In this document: positions 1-8,526 of the stretch, piece by piece
Numbering within the stretch: position 1 is the first letter of the stretch
Layout: each line of letters starts with the position of its first letter
Source: Cellvibrionaceae bacterium
GTDB lineage: Bacteria; Pseudomonadota; Gammaproteobacteria; Pseudomonadales; Cellvibrionaceae
Direction of reading: 5' to 3'
Length of the DNA: 64,000 nt
Assembly (NCBI GenBank): GCA_021151695.1
Contig: JAGKWU010000003.1
Span: 124,001 to 188,000 of the forward strand
Translations under genes and position numbers: made by a program
The notes under the pieces: generated by a model
Told to the model about the DNA's origin: nothing
Database searches by the model: none
Seen by the model: the letters and a program-made list of their open reading frames with translations, nothing else

Positions 1-507
1 CCAATCCTGCAAGCTGCGTAGTGCAGTCGCGTCGTAGGGCTCGCCATTGGGTTGACGAACACTGCTATCGGCATGTACTGCGTAATGAAATATCTCACCC
101 AAGCCCGTGGCCACTGGGCCCATAGTCGGTTCAATCCCTTTCGGCAATTGGCTTTTGGCTTGTTGCAGTCGCTCATTGATAAGATTGCGCGCAAAATAAA
201 TATCAGTGCCATCCTTAAACACCACCGTCACCTGCGATAGTGCATAGCGGGACAACGAGCGAGTTTCCTCCACATGCGGCAATCCTGCGATGGCCACTTC
301 CACCAAATAGGTAATGCGCTGCTCAACTTCCAGCGGTGAATAACCCGGTGCTTCTGTATTGATTTGCACTTGCACATTGGTGATATCCGGAACCGCATCA
401 ATGGGTAAACGATGGTAGTTCCACACCCCCAAACCAGCGGCTATCAACACCAAAAACAATACCAATCCACGGCGAGCAATCGAAAACTTCAGGAGTGCAT
501 CAATCAT
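1..507 (-). CDS. czcA: CzcA-type heavy-metal RND efflux pump, N-terminal part (runs off left edge)
   Basis: Inner-membrane proton-driven pump of a tripartite divalent-cation exporter. The 169 visible codons start at ATG 507 (MIDALLKFSIARRG) and stay open to base 1. A first membrane helix (LVLFLVLIAAGLGVW) is followed by the HME-RND signatures LPIDAVPDITNVQVQINTEA and APGYSPLEVEQRITY, and later FKDGTDIYFAR and TGLGEI. These match CzcA more closely than CusA, so Co/Zn/Cd is the likelier substrate class; the ion-selecting helix IV lies outside the window. It follows czcB by about 50 bp on the same strand and is the last visible gene of the operon. Confidence 0.93.
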   Translation of the reverse strand, partial: MIDALLKFSIARRGLVLFLVLIAAGLGVWNYHRLPIDAVPDITNVQVQINTEAPGYSPLEVEQRITYLVEVAIAGLPHVEETRSLSRYALSQVTVVFKDGTDIYFARNLINERLQQAKSQLPKGIEPTMGPVATGLGEIFHYAVHADSSVRQPNGEPYDATALRSLQDW

Positions 508-557
508 GCGAATAGCCTCCGTCGTTCACCTGGCCTATCGCCGTATTTTTTCGAAAA

Positions 558-1580
558 TTAATGTCCATGTTCAGCACCATCCTTGCCCAGTTCTGCTTTG
601 ATGATAAAACTGTTTTTGCTGGCATAGGTTTCACCGGCTTTTACGCCGGACAAGATTTCAGTAAATTCGCCATCAGTGCGGCCGCGCTTTACAGGACGCG
701 GCTCAAAACCCTCTTTTCCTTTGATGAATACGACTTGCTTTCCTTCGTGATCTTGCAGCGCTTCATTGCGAACAGCTAAAGCAACTGATTTTTCTGCCAG
801 GATCACATCCACATTCACAAATAAACCGGGAGCCCATTGGCGTTCGTCATTGTTTAGCAAAACGCGTGCACTCAGGGATTGATTGCCGGTTGTTCCCATA
901 GCCGCCATCGCAATGACTTCACCTTTAGCACTGGTATCATTGGCTGGATTATTCACGCGCACAGACTGGCCAATATGGACCTTGCCCACATCGCGTGGAA
1001 ACACGGCAACCTCAACCCAGACAGTTGAAAGATCTGCAACAACAAACGCAATTTTCTCCGCGGTTTGTTCACCGGGATTGATATTGCGCTCGGCAACTAC
1101 ACCATTTAACGCTGAGGTAATTGCATAGGTTTTCAAGCTTTCATTGCTTTCAACCGTTGCCAACACCTCACCCTCACGAACCAGGTCCCCCAGTTTTTTG
1201 TTAACACTACGAACAATACCGGCATAGCGCGCACTAACATGTTGTATTTTTTCGCCATTGGCTTCCACCGTGCCATAAAGCGGCAAGGTTTCGTGGATGT
1301 TTGCGGGGCCTACCCGGGCAAGTTCAATAGCTGCTGTTTTTAATTGCTCATCAGTGAGCACTGCTGTTTTTTCTTCGTGCTCACCCTGAGCATGAACCTC
1401 GCCAAATCCACTTGCGTGTGTTCTGGATTTTTCTTTTTCTGCATTGACCTCTTCTTTTGCTGCATTGACCCCTTCTTTTGCTGCACTGACCATTGCCACG
1501 CTGACAATCGCGATGCCTGCCAAACCGATGCGCAGTGCGCGCCTGGCCATCAATTTTTTAATGAGAGATATTAATTTCAT
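558..1580 (-). CDS. czcB: CzcB-type periplasmic adaptor (membrane fusion protein) of RND efflux system
   Basis: 340-residue adaptor expected to bridge the CzcA pump and the CzcC outer-membrane channel. An N-terminal membrane anchor (IGLAGIAIVSVAMVSA) is followed by a short Ala/Glu/Lys-rich direct repeat (VNAAKEEVNAEKEK). The body has the barrel-sandwich/lipoyl layout of the family: HVSARYAGIVRSVNKKLGDLV, then the second lipoyl half AITSALNGVVAERNINPGEQ, then beta-barrel strands. The C-terminus ends EHGH, a possible weak metal ligand. Its ATG overlaps the end of czcC by 4 bp, so the two are translationally coupled. Confidence 0.93.
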   Translation of the reverse strand: MKLISLIKKLMARRALRIGLAGIAIVSVAMVSAAKEGVNAAKEEVNAEKEKSRTHASGFGEVHAQGEHEEKTAVLTDEQLKTAAIELARVGPANIHETLPLYGTVEANGEKIQHVSARYAGIVRSVNKKLGDLVREGEVLATVESNESLKTYAITSALNGVVAERNINPGEQTAEKIAFVVADLSTVWVEVAVFPRDVGKVHIGQSVRVNNPANDTSAKGEVIAMAAMGTTGNQSLSARVLLNNDERQWAPGLFVNVDVILAEKSVALAVRNEALQDHEGKQVVFIKGKEGFEPRPVKRGRTDGEFTEILSGVKAGETYASKNSFIIKAELGKDGAEHGH

Positions 1581-2872
1581 GGCGCAATCTCCTGGGTTGG
1601 CTCGTGTTGTGTAGTGGCAGCCCCTGTGAGTCGTTCGATTTCTACGCGCAGCAGATGTGCCTGGGCCGCGGCGTCAATCAATGCGGCTTCGGCCTCCAAT
1701 AATTCATGCTGTGCAGTGCTAAGTTCGAGGTAACCGTAGCGGCCTTTTTCAAATGCTGTGTGAGTGCCGCTCACCGCCTTTTTAAGTTGTGGAATAACCT
1801 CATTGCGCAGGCTCGCCACTTCAAACAAAGCCGCCTGGCGCTCTTGATAAAGCGCCACAACTTGCGCACGCAGTTGCAACAGCGCCGTTTCGTGTTCGCT
1901 ATCGACACCTAAACGATTAGCCCTTGCAGTAGCCACTTCACCCGCAGAGCGATTACCACTGAACAGCGGCAGGCTCACACCAACAATAAGGGCTGAATCT
2001 TTCGTAGTTTGTAAGCGGCGTACACCAGCACTCCACTCCAAATCTGCTTTACGCTGACTAAGCGCCAAACGCACTTCGGCATCGCGCAATCGGGCTTCAC
2101 TGGCAAACAGTTGAATGTCTGGATTATTGGCAAGGCCATTAACCAACTCATTGATCGAGAGGGAATCGCCAGGATTGAGCAAATCAGCATTCACCGCGGT
2201 GAACGCTGGCTCCGTAACAGCCCACATGGCAGACAATTTGACGTTGGCCGCCTCAAACCCCAGTTCCGCCTGACGCAATTGAATGGCCATGCGCGATTGA
2301 TTCGCTAGCGCCCGCGCCAATTCGGCATCGGGCGTATTACCTGCATCAACCCGCTTTTTAATAGACTGAGTAGTTTCTTTCGCAAGCTCCAGTGTGGTCT
2401 GTTGAAGATTGAGATGTTGCTGGGCTGTCGCAGCCTCGATAAAGCGGCGAGTAACTTCTGCCAGCAAATCCAACTCAACAATACGCTGTTGCGCGGCCAG
2501 CTCTTGCTGGCGTTCGGTGACAACGCCAAGGCGCGCATCGCGCTTGCCGCCAAGCTCAATCACTGAGGATAACGCGAGCGTAAATTCCGCACCGCTGGTG
2601 CCTTTGTAATCGCCGCTACCCACAACATTTTCCGCGCTGACATCAATGCGAAACGCGGGATTAAGCCCGGCAGTGTGCAGCTCTCCTTCCAAAGCCTGGC
2701 GACGAAATTCAAAACCGGTGAGCTGAGGATTTTTTGCAAGCGTGGCCGAAATGGCATCGCGCAATGACAATGTACTGCTGGCCACCATCGAGGTTTGGGC
2801 AGATACAGGTAAAACCAATAAACAAGATAACAAGGCTGCAACACATGCAGACCTGATAGTGCAAAAGGACAT
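1577..2872 (-). CDS. czcC: CzcC-type TolC-family outer-membrane efflux protein
   Basis: 431-residue outer-membrane channel of the czc exporter. I chose ATG 2872 (MSFCTIRSA) because GGAG lies 7 nt upstream; an in-frame TTG at 2884 has no better signal. A cleavable signal peptide (VAALLSCLLVLPVSAQT) precedes two OEP repeats of long amphipathic helices with the usual LSLRDAISATLAKNPQL opening, and the second repeat opens LNPGDSLSINELV. The length fits the family. It is the first gene of czcCBA. Confidence 0.92.
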   Translation of the reverse strand: MSFCTIRSACVAALLSCLLVLPVSAQTSMVASSTLSLRDAISATLAKNPQLTGFEFRRQALEGELHTAGLNPAFRIDVSAENVVGSGDYKGTSGAEFTLALSSVIELGGKRDARLGVVTERQQELAAQQRIVELDLLAEVTRRFIEAATAQQHLNLQQTTLELAKETTQSIKKRVDAGNTPDAELARALANQSRMAIQLRQAELGFEAANVKLSAMWAVTEPAFTAVNADLLNPGDSLSINELVNGLANNPDIQLFASEARLRDAEVRLALSQRKADLEWSAGVRRLQTTKDSALIVGVSLPLFSGNRSAGEVATARANRLGVDSEHETALLQLRAQVVALYQERQAALFEVASLRNEVIPQLKKAVSGTHTAFEKGRYGYLELSTAQHELLEAEAALIDAAAQAHLLRVEIERLTGAATTQHEPTQEIAP

Positions 2873-2957
2873 GATGAACTCCAACTAATGCGCAAGTGCG
2901 CAAATACGTCATGGCCTTATCGCCAAAAGATAACGGCCAATGACAGTGGCTATAAAC

Positions 2958-3347
2958 CTAGCGGGAGTGTGCGGGGGGAGCGCGTAGCGGTGGACGAAGT
3001 CCGGTTACGCTTAACCAGGTCGAAGGCGTATTGAAATAGGTAAAATTCTGACCGCGTATCGCGGGCCAGATGATAAACAGCAGTAAGGCTGCAACAAGGA
3101 AGGGTAAATCAATACTGAGCAATTTAAGAAAGGTCATGCTCATGGGCTTGCTGTCGATATCGCGGTGCCCTGTTTCACTGTGAGAATCCTGACCATGGTC
3201 ACCCATAAGATCAAAATGCACCGACACCGGCGGCTCTGCCCCATCAAAACAATAATGGCCATGCATGCCACTGCCGCTGGCAAACAGCCAGAAGACAATA
3301 GCCAGACAGGCAATTTTGGTGCGACCTAATAGCGGGCTCAAGAACAA
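2958..3347 (-). CDS. Small membrane protein with His/Asp-rich loop upstream of czcCBA
   Basis: 129-residue protein of unknown family that probably leads the czc operon. It has one hydrophobic segment near the N-terminus (IACLAIVFWLFASGSG), a polar stretch rich in His, Asp and one Cys (MHGHYCFDGAE and GDHGQDSHSETGHRDID) that could bind metal, and a second membrane helix (LPFLVAALLLFIIWPAI). The only upstream start is TTG 3347; the next Met is inside the polar stretch, so the N-terminus is uncertain. Small CzcI-like or DUF2946-like periplasmic proteins often sit here in czc loci, but I see no family-defining motif. Confidence 0.6.
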   Translation of the reverse strand: MFLSPLLGRTKIACLAIVFWLFASGSGMHGHYCFDGAEPPVSVHFDLMGDHGQDSHSETGHRDIDSKPMSMTFLKLLSIDLPFLVAALLLFIIWPAIRGQNFTYFNTPSTWLSVTGLRPPLRAPPAHSR

Positions 3348-3413
3348 TTCTCGTTAGCGGGATTTATTTAGCTTATCTTGCTTTGCTGGCTAACGCCAGC
3401 CGGACCCTGGTAA

Positions 3414-3740
3414 CTAGTGCAGTTTCCACCCGGCGACAATAATGGCCATGCCCAACAAGGCGACGCCTGCTCCAATCCAGTCATAAACCGACAGGGTAAC
3501 TCCATCTACAAACCGCAGCCACACCAATGCGGTTGCGACATATACCCCTCCGTAGGCCGCATAAACGCGCCCGCTCGCCGCCGGGTGCAAGGTCAACAGC
3601 CACACAAACAGGGCGAGGCTTGCGGCGGCAGGTAATAGCAGCCATACAGAACCCTCCTTGCGAAGCCACAAGTACGGCAAGAAACATCCAAGAATCTCCG
3701 CCAATGCAGTGGCAAAAAATAACAGCGTCGTTTTAAGCAT
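3414..3740 (-). CDS. ynfA: YnfA/UPF0060 family small membrane protein
   Basis: 108-residue protein with four membrane helices, the normal size for UPF0060. ATG 3740 gives the family N-terminus (MLKTTLLFFATALAEILGCF), with GAAGAAAG as a weak ribosome site; the longer open frame up to 3974 only adds non-homologous residues. Signatures are AEILGCFLPYLWLRK, HPAASGRVYAAYGGVYV and LVWLRFVDG, ending in YDWIGAGVALLGMAIIVAGW. The family is SMR-like and its transport role is poorly defined. It is divergent from the 4028-6403 operon. Confidence 0.93.
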   Translation of the reverse strand: MLKTTLLFFATALAEILGCFLPYLWLRKEGSVWLLLPAAASLALFVWLLTLHPAASGRVYAAYGGVYVATALVWLRFVDGVTLSVYDWIGAGVALLGMAIIVAGWKLH

Positions 3741-3906
3741 GGGTATGTCTTTCTTCTTCAGGAGGTTAAAGGTTGGGATATCAGTAGCACCGAATTTTTG
3801 ATGCGCCGAAGTCATCCTGTTTCTGACTGTGACGACTACAGATTTTATCTCCAATACCGCGCCAAAACACATTTCAATGGTGTTTTCATGAATTGGCACC
3901 AAAAGA

Positions 3907-3922
3907 GCAACCAAATGGTTGC
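3907..3922. promoter_or_regulatory. Operator-like palindrome, copy 1 (GCAACCAAATGGTTGC)
   Basis: Two 7-bp perfect arms (GCAACCA / TGGTTGC) around a central AA. An identical 16-mer lies at 3956-3971. It sits in the divergent region between ynfA and the operon whose last gene encodes an ArsR-family repressor, so binding by that repressor is the natural inference. Confidence 0.65.
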
Positions 3923-3955
3923 TTTTATCTGGCAAGCCAATCATACTGATTAAAC

Positions 3956-3971
3956 GCAACCAAATGGTTGC
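3956..3971. promoter_or_regulatory. Operator-like palindrome, copy 2 (GCAACCAAATGGTTGC)
   Basis: Exact repeat of the palindrome at 3907-3922, 49 bp centre to centre, and 57 bp upstream of the first start codon of the operon (ATG 4028). Such paired identical sites are typical of an autoregulated promoter. Confidence 0.65.
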
Positions 3972-4027
3972 CATTATGGAGAATTGATATTTTAGTCCCC
4001 GCCACCTTGAGGAACAGGAGAATCCCC

Positions 4028-4786
4028 ATGAACCTATTTTTTAAACCGATATTCAATATTCTTTTTGTAAGTTATTTATTGAGCAGTTACGCAATAGCTC
4101 AAGCGAATAACACAACGCTGGACGTCATGCCTGCGGATTTGGAAATGCGCTTTGCCCTCAGTGCACTGCCGGCAAATTTAAGAGCAGATGCCAGCGTGTA
4201 TTTGTTAGACCCCACACAGGGCTACAAACTTGCACGAAAGGGAACTGGCAAGCTCGAATGTCTCGTTGAGCGAACCGTGTGGGAATGGGAAGACTATAGC
4301 AATGATATTTACGTACCACTTTGCTACGACGTCAATGGTATCGATCATCATCTCAAAGTTATTCGCGACGCCGCACAGATGCGCGCCTCGGGGACAACCG
4401 CCGCCGCACTTAAAGAAGAAATCGAAAAACGCTATAAAAAAGGAATTTACAGCGCGCCTCAAAAAGCAGGCTTGTCCTACATGGTCGGCCCGGTGATGCG
4501 CGTCAAAGGTCCGCCAGATATGCAGGTACACACCATGGCCATGCCGCATCTAATGTTTTATTCACCCAACATCAACAATTCCGATATTGGAGCCAAGCCC
4601 AACTTTCAGCAGCCAGAATCGCTCAGCATGCCGTTCGTTGATATGCAGGGCGTACCCCAACAGAGCTACATGATTCAATTGATTGGCGAAACAGAGAAAG
4701 GAAAAATTTTAGCGAGCGAGAAAGAACTCGTCACGGCTCTGTGCGCTTACCGTGATGTGCTCTGCCTGACAGAACATCACCATTGA
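4028..4786 (+). CDS. Exported hypothetical protein, first gene of the ArsR/SRPBCC operon
   Basis: 252-residue protein with a clear signal peptide (FKPIFNILFVSYLLSSYAIAQA), so periplasmic or outer-membrane associated. ATG 4028 is preceded by CAGGAGA at good distance; the open frame begins earlier at 3968, but that start lies inside the operator. The mature part has no motif I recognise; it contains LYDPTQGYKL-like and HLMFYSPNINNSDIGAKPNF segments, and its C-terminus ends EHHH. It is followed 54 bp later by the reductase gene and is probably co-transcribed with it. Confidence 0.75.
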   Translation: MNLFFKPIFNILFVSYLLSSYAIAQANNTTLDVMPADLEMRFALSALPANLRADASVYLLDPTQGYKLARKGTGKLECLVERTVWEWEDYSNDIYVPLCYDVNGIDHHLKVIRDAAQMRASGTTAAALKEEIEKRYKKGIYSAPQKAGLSYMVGPVMRVKGPPDMQVHTMAMPHLMFYSPNINNSDIGAKPNFQQPESLSMPFVDMQGVPQQSYMIQLIGETEKGKILASEKELVTALCAYRDVLCLTEHHH

Positions 4787-4840
4787 TCAGCCACGCACCA
4801 ATCAGTAAATACCACACTGGCGTGCTAACGGAGAGACTTT

Positions 4841-5548
4841 ATGAAAATAGCTATTTTAGGCGCTGGTGCAGTAGGTGGATCACTTGCTCGACTTTTTGTG
4901 CAATCTGGACATCAAGTTTCTATCGCAAACTCCAGGGGACCGGCAAGCTTAGTAACGCTCGCCAGTGAAATAGGTGCAACACCAGTTTCAGTCCCCGATG
5001 TGGTGCCAGGTGCAGAGGTCATTGTTATTGCCATTCCGACGAAAGCGCTTCCTCATTTACCCAAAGGATTATTTGCCGGATTATCTGAGGATGTCACCGT
5101 CATAGATACTTGCAACTATCACCCGGAACTCCGCGATGGCCATATTGAGGCCATAGATAATGGCTTTGTCGAAAGCAAATGGGTTGCACAGCAAATTGGC
5201 TTTCCAGTGGTGAAGGCTTTCAATAATATTCTCGCAACCACGCTGGTCGAGAAAGCATTCAAACACAGGACGAGAGACAAGATCGCACTTTCTGCTGCCG
5301 GTGATTCACCAGCCACTAAAGCTATCGTGCTTCAACTCATTGAAGAGCTAGGATTTAAGTCAGTAGATGCGGGTAATGTAGACGAGTCATGGCGCCAACA
5401 AACCGGGGCACCCGCTTACTGTGCGGATCTAAACGCAGCTGAGCTGACTCTTGCGCTCGCCAGCGCAGATTTTCATTTGATATCCGAATACAGAGCTAAA
5501 CGAGAAGCTGATTTACGGCGATTGATTGCAGCTTCTACCCTCGCATGA
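4841..5548 (+). CDS. NAD(P)-binding protein, F420-dependent/NADPH reductase-like
   Basis: 235-residue Rossmann-fold protein. The N-terminus MKIAILGAGAVGGSLARLF carries the GxGxxG dinucleotide loop, followed by VSIANSRGP, the position where NADPH-dependent F420 reductase-like proteins place basic/Ser residues for the 2'-phosphate. VIAIPTKALP and VIDTCNYHPELRDG fit the same superfamily, as do VVKAFNNI and the C-terminal helical part. In bacteria lacking F420 such proteins are annotated only as NAD(P)-binding oxidoreductases and the substrate is unknown. GGAGAG lies 5 nt before the ATG. Confidence 0.82.
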   Translation: MKIAILGAGAVGGSLARLFVQSGHQVSIANSRGPASLVTLASEIGATPVSVPDVVPGAEVIVIAIPTKALPHLPKGLFAGLSEDVTVIDTCNYHPELRDGHIEAIDNGFVESKWVAQQIGFPVVKAFNNILATTLVEKAFKHRTRDKIALSAAGDSPATKAIVLQLIEELGFKSVDAGNVDESWRQQTGAPAYCADLNAAELTLALASADFHLISEYRAKREADLRRLIAASTLA

Positions 5549-5610
5549 AATCGATGGCTGCAAATTGCAGCAGATTACAGTAACCTTTATACACGACCAG
5601 GAGGCCGGCC

Positions 5611-6066
5611 ATGACCACTTCAGAAAATTCAATTGAACGCGAGATCGAAATTAATGCTCCCCTTGCAAAAGTGTGGGACGCACTCACCGATGCAAATTTA
5701 TTCGGGCAATGGTTCGGGGCCAATATGCACAGTCAATTTGTTGCTGGCAAAACCACCAAAGCAAGAAATACCTCTAAAGGCTTTGAAATGGATATGGAGT
5801 TTTATATTAAAGAGATAAAACCCCAACACTATTTTTCTTACGCTTGGCATCCGTTTCCGTTGGATCAAACCTTTGATTACAGCAAAGAGGAGCCAACCCT
5901 GGTTGAGTTCCACCTTGAGGAAACTGCAAAGGGTACGTTAGTAAAAGTTAAGGAGTCCGGGTTTAATCAGATCACTGCCAGCCGCCGTGCAGAAGCCTTT
6001 AGGATGCATTCCGGCGGATGGGAAGCTCAACTCAGAAATATCGAGGCATTCCTTGTCAAGAAGTAG
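5611..6066 (+). CDS. SRPBCC/AHSA1 family protein
   Basis: 151-residue START/Bet-v1-like protein. The opening IEREIEINAPLAKVWDALTD and FGQWFGANM match the AHSA1 pattern, as does the C-terminal GGWEAQLRNIEAFL. These proteins form a hydrophobic-ligand cavity; the ligand here is unknown. The gene overlaps the following ArsR gene by 14 bp, the widespread AHSA1-ArsR pair, which suggests that the repressor responds to the same compound or stress. AGGAGG lies upstream of the ATG. Confidence 0.9.
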   Translation: MTTSENSIEREIEINAPLAKVWDALTDANLFGQWFGANMHSQFVAGKTTKARNTSKGFEMDMEFYIKEIKPQHYFSYAWHPFPLDQTFDYSKEEPTLVEFHLEETAKGTLVKVKESGFNQITASRRAEAFRMHSGGWEAQLRNIEAFLVKK

Positions 6067-6403
6067 TAACGCAGCAGTATTAAAAACCGAGCGCCAGGCA
6101 ACTATATTTGCCGCGCTCGGCGATCCAACACGCTTGTCGCTCGTCTCAAAATTGATTGACGGCAAAGCCCATTCAATTTCTACCCTGGCATCTGACACGC
6201 ACATCAGCCGACAGGCCGTCACAAAACATTTGCGCGTGCTGGAAAACGTTGGATTGGTTACCAACCTGAAAGCGGGCCGGGAAAGCTTGTACGAATTGGA
6301 TACCAAACCGCTGAAATCCGTACAGGAATATTTGGCTATTATTGCGAGCGAATGGGATAAATCCCTTAATAGCCTGAAGGCATTTGTAGAAAAAAATTCT
6401 TGA
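6053..6403 (+). CDS. ArsR-family winged-helix transcriptional repressor
   Basis: About 116 residues starting at TTG 6053, which has GAGG 6 nt upstream and gives the family's usual length. The in-frame ATG at 5987 would lie deep inside the SRPBCC gene and add 22 atypical residues. The HTH core reads TIFAALGDPTRLSLVSKL then ISRQAVTKHLRVLENVGLV and the wing KAGRESLYEL. There is no CxC metal site, so it belongs to the non-metal ArsR group paired with SRPBCC proteins. Probable autorepressor acting at the two palindromes upstream of 4028. Confidence 0.88.
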   Translation: MSRSSNAAVLKTERQATIFAALGDPTRLSLVSKLIDGKAHSISTLASDTHISRQAVTKHLRVLENVGLVTNLKAGRESLYELDTKPLKSVQEYLAIIASEWDKSLNSLKAFVEKNS

Positions 6404-6423
6404 GTATCAAGCTACACCACTAA

Positions 6424-6462
6424 TGCACCATCGGCAACCTATCGCCAATGGTGCAGAGCTTT
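6424..6462. terminator. Hairpin between convergent arsR-type and SDR genes
   Basis: TGCACCAT (6424-6431) pairs with ATGGTGCA (6448-6455), with GGC/GCC inside, followed by AGAGCTTTTAT on the plus strand. A reasonable intrinsic terminator for the plus-strand operon. Confidence 0.55.
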
Positions 6463-6489
6463 TATCGTTTATTGAATGTTAGAGTTGCA

Positions 6490-7281
6490 CTAATCGTCCA
6501 GGCTCCCCATAGTCAGATTTAGTGTCGTGCCCGTCATGCCACTCGCTTTATCGGAAGCCGCAAACACCGCCATATTCGCAACTTCATCAAGTACCATCAC
6601 GCGTTTTGGATGGGTTGTGCTTGCCAGATATCCCTGGAACTGCTCCCAGGTCATTTTCAGTTGCGCTGCTTTGAGATCAAAAACATCTCGCATGGTGCGC
6701 GTCTCCGGCATACCGTGTGGTCGCAATCCAACTACACGAATGCCATAGGGTGCAAGCTCCGCAGAGAGATCGCGAGTGAGCGCCTCCTTCGCCGCGTGAG
6801 CCGAACCATAACCACCATTTAGCCGCGAGCCCATGCGCGCTGGCAGCGCCGTCACTGTCATGATCACACCTGATTTATTGTCAATCATGTGTCGCGCCGC
6901 CAATCGCGCCGTCAGGAAATAGGATCGGGTATAAGCGGCTATCGGCAAGCTAAACTGCTCTACATCCAATTCGATTAAAGGAATACCGACAACTTTTGCT
7001 GTAGGAATGCCAACTGCATTAAGTGAAATATCTATGCGACCAGCTTTATCGATCACGGATTCCAAATGCTTGGCCACTGCAGCCTCATCCATGGCATCCA
7101 CCAGGGCAAATTCAGCAAAGCCACCGGCGGCCTTGATATCCCTGGCAACTATTTCGATGGGCTCCAGGCGATGCCCCGTCAAAAATACCTTCGCCCCTTC
7201 GCTCGCAAACGCCCGGGCAACTGCGCCACCAATTGCACCACCAGCACCGTAAATTGCCGCCACTTTATTTTTTAATAACAT
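6490..7281 (-). CDS. Short-chain dehydrogenase/reductase (SDR)
   Basis: 263 residues from ATG 7281 (MLLKNKVAAIYGAGGAIGG), chosen because AGAGG is 7 nt upstream and because SDRs begin right at this strand; the longer frame to 7362 adds a non-family tail. The cofactor loop is GAGGAIGGAVA (TGxxxGxG-like), followed by LNAVG. The expected YxxxK is displaced: the segment reads GYGSAHAAKEALTRDL, so the catalytic Tyr would be that of GGYGSAHAAK (spacing not canonical), with an upstream Ser unclear. Substrate unknown. Divergent from the ECF sigma gene, with which it may be co-regulated. Confidence 0.85.
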   Translation of the reverse strand: MLLKNKVAAIYGAGGAIGGAVARAFASEGAKVFLTGHRLEPIEIVARDIKAAGGFAEFALVDAMDEAAVAKHLESVIDKAGRIDISLNAVGIPTAKVVGIPLIELDVEQFSLPIAAYTRSYFLTARLAARHMIDNKSGVIMTVTALPARMGSRLNGGYGSAHAAKEALTRDLSAELAPYGIRVVGLRPHGMPETRTMRDVFDLKAAQLKMTWEQFQGYLASTTHPKRVMVLDEVANMAVFAASDKASGMTGTTLNLTMGSLDD

Positions 7282-7491
7282 ATCCAGCCTCTTGATTATT
7301 AATTGTTGGTCATTAACCACAGGCACCCTCATGCGGGATTGCTCGCCTGTGGTTTTCGTCAATAAGACGTTTGATGACCAGAAAAATCATCGCGATGAAT
7401 TTTCTTAGCTGGAACGTCATACTATTGCGCCAGTTAATCGCATGATGTGTATTGAGCGCTTGGCAATGACATACAACCCGGAGAAATTTAC

Positions 7492-8499
7492 GTGGAAGAC
7501 ACAATGCGAGAAGAAGCTACAGCGGCGGAATCGCTAGCGTTTGAGACGCTGACGCGCGAGCGCCGGAGCGAGATTAAGGTTCACTGTTACAGAATGTTAG
7601 GCTCACTGGTGGATGCCGAAGACATGACACAGGAAACCTTTGCCCGTGCGTGGCGCGCTCGCGCAGACTTAGTGGACTCTGCCGCGGCACGCTCATGGTT
7701 ATATCGAATCGCAACCAATGCCTGCCTCGACACACTGCGACGCCACAAACGCGAACGCCGTCTTTGGGTTGATCCAGAGCCCTTGACGGATTTTGCCGCG
7801 TTGGGCACTCCCAATATGGACATTGATTGGCTTGAACCCCTGCCACACTCAGCCGCGCTGGAAGAGTTGGCGGATGAGCAAAGCCCGCGTGCAATTTACG
7901 AACAGGCCGAGGCATTGCGCCTTGCATTCCTGGCATGTGTGCAACGGCTTCCCGCACAACAACGCGCCATTTTTCTGCTGCACGAAGTACTCGGCTGGAG
8001 CGCCGCCGAAGTGGCCTCGGCCTTTGCAATATCACCCCAAGCGGCCAATAGTCATTTACAGCGAGCTCGTAAAACTTTCGATTCTACCTATCAACAACAA
8101 CCAACATGGAACAGCGCCAGCGATGGCGATCAACAGCTGGCAGAGCGCTACGCCGCGGCGTTGGAAGCGCGTGACATCGAGGCTTTTGCTTTGCTACTTC
8201 ACCCTGATGCAACCTTACATATGCCGCCCTGGAACGCCTGGGTTAGCGGTAATAATGCTATCTGCGAATTCAACGATATGATCTGGCGACGCTACGCCGG
8301 GTTTAGCGCGCATGTGATTCACGCCAACGGTTGCTTTGCTATAGCCGCCTACGCCCGCACCTCGGCAGATGCCAATTGGCTGCCGCATTCCGTTCATGTG
8401 TTGGAGATGAGTGAAGGAACTATTAACACCATCATCGCTTTTGTTGGCCCACTTGGTTCGGCACTGTTTTCCCGGGCGGGCCTTCCCTTGCAGCCGTGA
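7492..8499 (+). CDS. ECF-type sigma-70 factor with SnoaL-like C-terminal domain
   Basis: 335 residues. Sigma region 2 is seen in CYRMLGSLVDAEDMTQETFARAWR, with WLYRIATNACLDTLRR; region 4 in LPAQQRAIFLLHEVLGWSAAEVASAF followed by ISPQAANSHLQRARK. From about residue 215 a NTF2/SnoaL-like domain (ERYAAALEARDIEAFALLL, DATLHMPPWNAWVSG) replaces an anti-sigma partner; in such SigJ-like factors the tail modulates activity in cis. The start is GTG 7492 with GGAG 8 nt upstream; ATG 7504 is an alternative. No anti-sigma gene is adjacent. The nearest gene is the divergent SDR. Confidence 0.9.
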   Translation: MEDTMREEATAAESLAFETLTRERRSEIKVHCYRMLGSLVDAEDMTQETFARAWRARADLVDSAAARSWLYRIATNACLDTLRRHKRERRLWVDPEPLTDFAALGTPNMDIDWLEPLPHSAALEELADEQSPRAIYEQAEALRLAFLACVQRLPAQQRAIFLLHEVLGWSAAEVASAFAISPQAANSHLQRARKTFDSTYQQQPTWNSASDGDQQLAERYAAALEARDIEAFALLLHPDATLHMPPWNAWVSGNNAICEFNDMIWRRYAGFSAHVIHANGCFAIAAYARTSADANWLPHSVHVLEMSEGTINTIIAFVGPLGSALFSRAGLPLQP

Positions 8500-8526
8500 G
8501 TTGCAGTCCCAATAAAACTGAATGAC

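Noticed and set aside
3968..4027. Upstream start for the exported protein at 4028
   Set aside because: It would begin inside the second operator palindrome and hide the signal peptide; ATG 4028 has the ribosome site.
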